Assembly (NCBI GenBank): GCA_902525075.1
Contig: CABZFV010000002.1
Location: forward strand, 62,001-126,000
Length of the DNA stretch: 64,000 bases
Reading direction: 5' to 3'
Source of the DNA: an uncultured Prochlorococcus sp.
GTDB taxonomy: Bacteria > Cyanobacteriota > Cyanobacteriia > PCC-6307 > Cyanobiaceae
This document shows positions 58,536-64,000 of the stretch, one piece after another. The notes under the pieces are model-generated. The model was not told the origin of the DNA, made no database searches, and worked only from the letters and a program-made list of their open reading frames with translations. A program made the translations under genes and the position numbers. Each line of letters opens with the position of its first letter. Within the stretch, counting starts at the first letter, position 1.

Positions 58536-59627
58536 ATGAAATCTGTTAATAGTTGGAATTTAACCAATAAAAAACTTCATCAATTATTCAAAGACAATAA
58601 CGAATTTATTTCTGTTAAAGTCCGTGGTAATACTTGGGAGCCAATAACTAGATGGCTAAGATTAGATTCAAGAATTTTTAGAGAAACTACTAGCAAAGCA
58701 AGAATAACTTTATGCGATATCGAATCTCTAGCAGAAATTTATAACTACAGATCAATTAGATGGAAAGCAAAAAAACTAACTCCTATACCCACCAAGTTAA
58801 TTCCACAATCTATTAAAAATATTTTTCGGAAAATACCAATCATAAAACAACTCTCTTATGAACTCGAAATAGTTTTTTATAAATATAGTAAAAATATTTC
58901 TGAACATTTAATATCCATAGTAATTCCTGCAAGAAATGAAGCTGGTAATAAAGAACTTTTAATTAATGCTTTAAATAAATTCAAAAATATACCTAATAAA
59001 TTAGAAATTATATTTGTTGAAGGTAATAGCAATGATAATACATATGACATTTTGAGAGAATTAAAAGAAAATTTCTCAAATTTCTTCAAGATATCTCTCT
59101 TAAAACAAACTTCTAAAGGGAAGAAAAATGCAGTCGTTGAGGGGTTTAATATTTCTTCAGGTGAGACCCTCGCCATAATTGATAGTGATTTTACTGTAGA
59201 TATTGATGACAGTATTGCAGCAATTATGGAATCAACCAAAAATAAAAATATCTTAATTAATTGCGCCCGAACAACTTTTCCAATGGAAAAAGATGCGATG
59301 AGATGGGCAAATTATATAGGAAATAGACTTTTCGCAATTTTTCTATCAATTCTCATAAATAAGCCTGTATCAGATACACTCTGTGGAACAAAAGTTTTTT
59401 CAAGAAAATTCTTTAAACTTATGAAACAAAACGGAAGTTGGGATTCCAAGTCTGACCCATTTGGAGACTTTACAATAATATTTGAAGCTGCGAACAATAA
59501 TATTAAAATATTAAATTATCCTGTTCGATATTACGCCAGAAAATCAGGAGCACCAAATATATCTAGATGGGTTGATGGATTAAAACTTCTCAAAGTATGC
59601 TGGATTTATATGATTTCTGATATCTGA
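58536..59627 (+). CDS. family 2 glycosyltransferase (dolichol-P-sugar synthase-like)
   Basis: Encodes 363 residues. A GT2 domain starts near residue 126 (SIVIPARNEAGN) and has the Asp motif IDSDFTVD and the acceptor-side SDTLCGTKVFSR. The first 120 residues are an extra, unknown domain rich in basic residues. Dolichol-phosphate-mannose synthases share the core, so a polyprenyl-phosphate sugar could be the product, feeding the GT-C enzyme just upstream (41-bp gap). The last hydrophobic stretch is short, so it is perhaps only peripherally membrane-bound. Confidence 0.78.
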   Translation: MKSVNSWNLTNKKLHQLFKDNNEFISVKVRGNTWEPITRWLRLDSRIFRETTSKARITLCDIESLAEIYNYRSIRWKAKKLTPIPTKLIPQSIKNIFRKIPIIKQLSYELEIVFYKYSKNISEHLISIVIPARNEAGNKELLINALNKFKNIPNKLEIIFVEGNSNDNTYDILRELKENFSNFFKISLLKQTSKGKKNAVVEGFNISSGETLAIIDSDFTVDIDDSIAAIMESTKNKNILINCARTTFPMEKDAMRWANYIGNRLFAIFLSILINKPVSDTLCGTKVFSRKFFKLMKQNGSWDSKSDPFGDFTIIFEAANNNIKILNYPVRYYARKSGAPNISRWVDGLKLLKVCWIYMISDI

Positions 59628-59733
59628 ATTAAATAAAATTTTCGCGAGTATTTTCTTAGGATTTTTAATTTCTCCAAATTAGTAATAAAGTAGTTAGATT
59701 CTTGAAGTAAATAAATACATTAAATTTCATGAC

Positions 59734-61353
59734 ATGAATTTTAATTTGAAGCTTGAAAAATTAAATAAAAAAAATTACCAAAGGAAGCACTATGGAAAAA
59801 TACTAACAGTAAGACTTCCGTGTAATCCAATATTTCCAATAGGACCTATTTATTTAGCAGACCATATTCATAAATGTTTTCCATGTTTAGAGCAGCAATT
59901 CATTGATCTAGCAATAATTCCATCTAATAAAGTTTCCAGATATTTAGCTAGAAAAATTGATCAATTTAGACCACACCTAATCATTTTTTCATGGAGAGAT
60001 ATACAAATTTATGCACCTGTTGATGGTAGAAGTGGAAATCCCCTACAAAACTCTTTTGAAGTTTTCTACTCAAAAAATATACTTAAAAAAATTAGAGGTT
60101 CCTGGGGAGGATTAAAATTAATTGCATCTCATTATGGAGAAATATATAAAAATACTTCTTTAGTCAAGATGGGACTAAAAAGAGCTCAAAAATATAATAA
60201 AAATGTAAAAGTAATTTTAGGAGGTGGAGCTGTTAGTGTCTTCTATGAACAATTGGGAAATCTACTCCCAATAGGAACTGTTATTTCAGTCGGAGAGGGA
60301 GAAAATCTCATAGAAAAAATCATTAGAGGAGATTCAATAGAGGAAGAAAGATGTTACATTGCTGGACAAAAACCTCGCAAAAAATTAATACATGAACAAC
60401 CTTCAGGAACTATTAAAACTGCCTGCAACTATAAATACATTAAATCAATATGGCCTGAGTTCGATTGGTACATAGAAGGTGGCGATTATTACGTAGGGGT
60501 ACAAACAAAAAGAGGTTGTCCTCATAATTGTTGTTTCTGTGTTTACACAGTTGTGGAAGGGAAGCAAGTTCGCGTTAATCCTGTTAAGGAAGTAATCAAA
60601 GAAATGAAGCAATTATATGATCTTGGAGTAAGGGGATTTTGGTTTACAGATGCACAATTTATTCCAGCCAAAAAACATATTGAAGATGCAAAAACACTTT
60701 TGCGAGCAATTAAGGACCAAGGCTGGAACGATATAAATTGGGCTGCATACATCAGAGCAGATAATATTGATGCAGAGCTAGCTCAGCTTATGGTTGATAC
60801 AGGTATGAGCTATTTTGAAATAGGTATCACCTCGGGATCTCAAGAACTTGTTAGAAAAATGAGATTAGCGTATGACCTTGAAACTGTATTAAATAATTGC
60901 AGAATGCTAGTCAAATCAGGTTTCAAGAATCATGTTTCAGTCAATTATTCATTTAATGTTTTTGATGAAACGCCCAGCACTATAAGACAAACAATTGCTT
61001 ACCATAGAGAATTAGAAAATATTTTTGGTAAAGGCTTAGTTGATCCAGCTATATTCTTTATAGGTTTGCAACCTCACACTCTTCTTGAGAAGTACGCATT
61101 AGAACATAAAATTTTGAAGCCAAATTATAATCCAATGAGCATGATGCCCTGGACAGCGAGAAAACTTCTTTGGAATCCAGGCTCACTAGGGGAAAAACTT
61201 GGCCAGGTTTGCTTAGAAGCTTTTGATAATCCAGAAGACGAATTTGGCAAAACAGTTATCGACATTCTTGAGAGAGAATACGGAAAGTCCTCCTTAAAAG
61301 ATTCCCTAAAAGTCCGTCCTTTATCAGAAAGGAAATTAGCTCATTCTAAATAA
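59734..61353 (+). CDS. B12-binding-domain radical SAM protein
   Basis: Encodes 539 residues. A cobalamin-type Rossmann region at the N-terminus (about 25-195, IIFSWRDIQIY, KVILGGGAVSVF) precedes a radical SAM domain with the cluster motif CPHNCCFC (C262, C266, C269). The C-terminal part (about 440-539) is helical. Similar cyanobacterial proteins are, from memory, annotated as photosystem II high-light acclimation radical SAM proteins; I cannot confirm that here. The substrate is unknown. It is co-directional with the glycosyltransferases but 106 bp away. Confidence 0.82.
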   Translation: MNFNLKLEKLNKKNYQRKHYGKILTVRLPCNPIFPIGPIYLADHIHKCFPCLEQQFIDLAIIPSNKVSRYLARKIDQFRPHLIIFSWRDIQIYAPVDGRSGNPLQNSFEVFYSKNILKKIRGSWGGLKLIASHYGEIYKNTSLVKMGLKRAQKYNKNVKVILGGGAVSVFYEQLGNLLPIGTVISVGEGENLIEKIIRGDSIEEERCYIAGQKPRKKLIHEQPSGTIKTACNYKYIKSIWPEFDWYIEGGDYYVGVQTKRGCPHNCCFCVYTVVEGKQVRVNPVKEVIKEMKQLYDLGVRGFWFTDAQFIPAKKHIEDAKTLLRAIKDQGWNDINWAAYIRADNIDAELAQLMVDTGMSYFEIGITSGSQELVRKMRLAYDLETVLNNCRMLVKSGFKNHVSVNYSFNVFDETPSTIRQTIAYHRELENIFGKGLVDPAIFFIGLQPHTLLEKYALEHKILKPNYNPMSMMPWTARKLLWNPGSLGEKLGQVCLEAFDNPEDEFGKTVIDILEREYGKSSLKDSLKVRPLSERKLAHSK

Positions 61354-61368
61354 TAAATACAATCGTTA

Positions 61369-61686
61369 TTAATCCTCTTTCTCAATTGAACTTGAAATTC
61401 CTTTAGATTTTAAAGATTCTGAGTAGAATTCTGCAGGTTCTAAATCACAAACAATTACTAACCCTATACCCGTATTGTGTGCTTCAAGCATTATAGCGAT
61501 AGCATCTTGTTCGCTCAATTGCGGCACAACTTCTCGAAGTGAAATAGTGACATACTCCATAGAATTAACTGGGTCATTATGAAGTAAAACCTTATATTTT
61601 GGAGATTTATTTTTTAATTCAGCAGGTTTCTTTTCAATCACTGCTGAATTATTATTTACACCTTGTTCTAACTTTATAGATAGCAT
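61369..61686 (-). CDS. clpS: ClpS adaptor protein
   Basis: Encodes 105 residues. ClpS delivers N-degron substrates to ClpAP/ClpCP. The core YKVLLHNDPVNSMEYV (about 32-47) and the later EAHNTGIGLVIVCDLEPAEFY are the ClpS fold; the N-degron pocket Asn-Asp pair is visible in HNDP. The first 28 residues are variable. It converges with the radical SAM gene (15-bp gap) and lies 32 bp downstream of dapL on the same strand. Confidence 0.93.
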   Translation of the reverse strand: MLSIKLEQGVNNNSAVIEKKPAELKNKSPKYKVLLHNDPVNSMEYVTISLREVVPQLSEQDAIAIMLEAHNTGIGLVIVCDLEPAEFYSESLKSKGISSSIEKED

Positions 61687-61718
61687 TAGATTTATTAAAG
61701 TTTAAATTGTACTAATAA

Positions 61719-62945
61719 TTATATATTAATTATTCTTTCCATTGCATCAAGAACGTTTGATCGTGAGTTAAAAGCTGACAAGCGAAAATAACCCTCTCCT
61801 GCTAATCCAAATCCGCTCCCAGGTGTTCCCACTACACTAACCTTTTGGAGAAGGAAATCAAAAAAGTCCCAAGATGACATTTGATCTGGAACTTTAATCC
61901 ATATATAAGGAGCATTGTCCCCACCATAAACTTTATATCCTGAATTCTGAAGTTTATTTTTCATTATTTTTGCATTTTCCATATAAAAATCAATTAAACC
62001 TCTCACCTGTTTCTTCCCTTCAAGAGAATAAACAGCCTCTGCTCCTTTTTGAACCACATAACTTACTCCATTGAACTTTGTAGATTGTCGCCTATTCCAA
62101 AGAGGCCATAACTCTATTTCCTCATTTTTTGAGCTCAAACCTTTAAGATTTTTAGGTATTACTGTAAAAGCACATCTAACTCCAGTGAATCCTGCATTCT
62201 TTGAAAAAGATCTAAATTCAATAGCGCAATCCTTTGCTCCCTCAATCTCATATATTGAATGTGGAATATAATTATCTTGAATAAATGCTTCATAAGCTGC
62301 ATCAAAAAGTATTAGGGATTTGTTTTGAAGAGCATAGTCAACCCACTTTTTCAAGTCTGCTTTATTAAGCGTAGCTCCAGTCGGATTATTAGGAAAACAA
62401 AGATATAAAATATCAACTTTTTTTTGAGGTATTTCTGGAAGAAAGTTATTCTCCTCATTTATTGCAAGATATGTCAATCCTTTATAAGTTCCATTTTCAA
62501 GAGAATCACCAGTTCTACCTGTCATAACATTACTATCCACATATACTGGATAAACAGGATCTGTTACAGCAATTGAATTATCTTTGCCAAGAATATCTAA
62601 AATATTGCTACTATCGCATTTTGAACCATCAGAAACAAAAATTTCTTCAGGCGAAATTTGACACCCTCTCGAAATAAAATCATTCTCAGATATTTTTTCT
62701 CTCAACCAAGAATAACCTTGTTCTGGTCCATAACCTCTGAAACCGTCTGTTGTTCCCATTTCATCTAAAGCTTTACCCATAGCCTCTATGCATGCTCTAG
62801 GTAATGGTTCTGTAACATCTCCTATACCAAGCTTAATAATTTCAGCACTCTTATTTAATTGAGAATACATTTTTACCCTTTTAGCAATTTCAGGGAATAA
62901 ATAGCCTGCTTTGAGTTTTAAATAATTTTCGTTTACTTTAACCAC
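61719..62945 (-). CDS. dapL: LL-diaminopimelate aminotransferase
   Basis: Encodes 408 residues, the normal DapL length. It converts tetrahydrodipicolinate to LL-diaminopimelate in one step, using glutamate; this is the lysine/peptidoglycan route of cyanobacteria and plants. The PLP lysine is in [12 protein letters not shown] (near residue 270), and other signatures are FPNNPTGAT and DAAYEAFI. It diverges from the RNase E/G gene across 294 bp. Confidence 0.95.
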   Translation of the reverse strand: MVKVNENYLKLKAGYLFPEIAKRVKMYSQLNKSAEIIKLGIGDVTEPLPRACIEAMGKALDEMGTTDGFRGYGPEQGYSWLREKISENDFISRGCQISPEEIFVSDGSKCDSSNILDILGKDNSIAVTDPVYPVYVDSNVMTGRTGDSLENGTYKGLTYLAINEENNFLPEIPQKKVDILYLCFPNNPTGATLNKADLKKWVDYALQNKSLILFDAAYEAFIQDNYIPHSIYEIEGAKDCAIEFRSFSKNAGFTGVRCAFTVIPKNLKGLSSKNEEIELWPLWNRRQSTKFNGVSYVVQKGAEAVYSLEGKKQVRGLIDFYMENAKIMKNKLQNSGYKVYGGDNAPYIWIKVPDQMSSWDFFDFLLQKVSVVGTPGSGFGLAGEGYFRLSAFNSRSNVLDAMERIINI

Positions 62946-63239
62946 TTTAGATAAAAAATTTCACCAGTACTTAGAATAATGTATCAACGTGCTTTAGTGG
63001 TGATTAAATGTTAAGATTATTTTAGTTATGGTTAATTCAAGAGATAATCATAGCTGTGAAATCAATTTCAATTAGTTTGAAAATCGTTTAAAGCTTTATA
63101 AATAGCAGAATTTAATCACTATTAATTTTATTAATTTCTAAAAAGTAAATAATAATAGCTAAAAAGCTTTATTAAAAGATAAAAGCTAATTCTTTAATTT
63201 AGAAAATTTTCAAAATCCAAATCATTCAGAATCAATTAT
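62946..63239 (+). promoter_or_regulatory. 294-bp leader/promoter region of the RNase E/G gene
   Basis: This A/T-rich gap separates divergent dapL and rne. It has no ORF of note. It holds small hairpins such as AGCT-AAAA-AGCT (near 63157-63168) and ATTAAT-TTT-ATTAAT (near 63120-63135). Known: rne mRNA in many bacteria has a long 5' UTR through which RNase E autoregulates. A similar leader here is inferred from length alone. Confidence 0.5.
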
Positions 63240-64000
63240 ATGTCTCAGCAAATTATCATCGCTGAGCAGGCTCGAATAGCAGCACTACTCACAGATGATC
63301 GAGTTGATGAATTAGTCGTCGCACAAGGTCAATATCAAATTGGCGATATTTTTTTAGGGACAGTTGAAAATGTTCTCCCTGGAATTGATGCCGCTTTTAT
63401 AAATATTGGAGAAAGTGAGAAAAATGGATTCATCCATGTTTCAGATTTAGGGCCACTAAGACTTAAAAAAGGGACATTTGGAATAACTGAATTACTAGAA
63501 CCAAAACAAAAAGTTCTAGTACAGGTAATAAAGGAACCCACAGGATCTAAAGGTCCCAGACTAACCGGGAGTATTTCGATTCCAGGAAAATACCTGATAT
63601 TACAGCCAAATGGCCAAGGAGTAAATATTTCAAGAAAGATAAATACAGAAACAGAACGATGCCGTTTGAAAGCTCTTGGGGTTTTAATAAAACCACCCAG
63701 CACAGGCTTGTTATTTAGAACAGAGGCTGAAAAAATAAAAGAAGAACTTCTAATTGAAGATTTAGAACAATTAACTCAACAATGGGAAAATATAATAAAA
63801 GTTTCTGAAGCTTCTAATCCGCCAAATTTAATAAAAAGAGATGATGATTTCTCTCTTAAGATCTTGAGAGATTATATTAAAGAATCAACTAAAAGCATAA
63901 TTATTGATAGTAAATTTTCAGTTACAAGGGCAAAAGATTTTTTAATAAATTATGAATCTGATATAGATATTGAATTTCACGATAACAGTTTAAATCAACA
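63240..64000 (+). CDS. rne: RNase E/G family ribonuclease, N-terminal fragment
   Basis: The ATG at 63240 opens a frame that runs off the window end (about 253 codons). The S1 domain is recognisable (QIGDIFLGTVENVLPGIDAA, then FIHVSDLGP), followed by GPRLTGSISIPGKYLIL and ISRKI, which match the S1/5'-sensor start of RNase E/G. The catalytic Asp motif and zinc-link are beyond the end. RNase E processes rRNA, tRNA and degrades mRNA. The cyanobacterial enzyme is a compact RNase E; E versus G cannot be settled from this part. Confidence 0.93.
   Translation, partial: MSQQIIIAEQARIAALLTDDRVDELVVAQGQYQIGDIFLGTVENVLPGIDAAFINIGESEKNGFIHVSDLGPLRLKKGTFGITELLEPKQKVLVQVIKEPTGSKGPRLTGSISIPGKYLILQPNGQGVNISRKINTETERCRLKALGVLIKPPSTGLLFRTEAEKIKEELLIEDLEQLTQQWENIIKVSEASNPPNLIKRDDDFSLKILRDYIKESTKSIIIDSKFSVTRAKDFLINYESDIDIEFHDNSLNQ

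Noticed and set aside
56851..59733. Integration site with a duplicated tRNA-Thr 3' end
   Set aside because: I searched by eye downstream to 59733 for a copy of the T-arm and 3' end and found none; no integrase gene is present.
63335..63703. 122-aa minus-strand ORF inside rne
   Set aside because: Antisense to the S1 region of RNase E/G; no start context or family match.

Overview
The window is a compact, strongly A+T-rich stretch of a unicellular cyanobacterial chromosome. Gene content and protein sequences point to a high-light-type Prochlorococcus, or a very close relative. The evidence is the split rpoC1/rpoC2, an F-ATPase operon with separate b and b' subunits, PSRP-3/Ycf65, Ycf35 (DUF1257), a tiny Hli protein, System II cytochrome c maturation, PII, BioK-type biotin synthesis and DapL. 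Spacing is very tight, many genes overlap by 4 bp, Shine-Dalgarno sequences are rare, and GTG/TTG starts occur. I saw no transposase, prophage, CRISPR array or rRNA. The only tRNA is tRNA-Thr(CGU).

Layout. 1-570: end of atpD, then atpC (+). 574-2694: PSRP-3, a 52-residue small protein and a proline aminopeptidase (-). 2768-7270: a tight (+) run of a CNNM/CorC-like membrane protein, a DUF697-type GTPase, nadD and nadE. 7267-8867: DUF3326 protein, a small protein and a 2Fe-2S ferredoxin (-). 8884-14617: the F-ATPase operon (-) in the order atpI-B-E(c)-G'(b')-F(b)-H(delta)-A-G(gamma). It converges on atpDC. 14885-18164: ftsW/rodA, ccdA, ccs1 (+). 18142-20164: queF (-), an 81-residue protein with glnB (+) behind a candidate NtcA promoter, and tlyA (-). 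20447-25913: purB, fumC (+) and a Ski2-like helicase (-). 26053-30632: the biotin operon bioF-K-C-D-A (+). 30629-36674: DUF3143, a J-domain protein, rsmG, an aldo/keto reductase with ferredoxin, Ycf35 and DUF2997, a HEAT-repeat protein, an unnamed small membrane protein, rlmN and an Hli protein. 36728-47451: rpsT, tatD, rpoB, rpoC1, rpoC2 (-). 47571-50744: hisD (+), rpiA and a Deg/HtrA protease (-). 50903-56544: rimP-nusA-ylxR-infB (+). 56561-59627: DUF3493 protein (-), tRNA-Thr and two sugar-transfer genes that look accessory. 59734-64000: a radical SAM protein (+), clpS and dapL (-), and the start of an RNase E/G gene (+).

The genes are mostly housekeeping: energy (F-ATPase), transcription and translation (RNA polymerase, NusA operon, IF-2, S20, rRNA methyltransferases), cofactors (NAD, biotin, queuosine) and nitrogen signalling (PII). 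I found no clearly undescribed multi-gene system. The best leads are the NtcA-like promoter of the 81-aa/glnB pair, two sequence-related hairpins between atpB and atpE, the tRNA-Thr-adjacent glycosyltransferase islet, the aldo/keto reductase-ferredoxin-Ycf35-DUF2997 block, nested repeats in the IF-2 linker, and the long leader before RNase E. All functional calls come from reading the sequences against known families; no database search was run.
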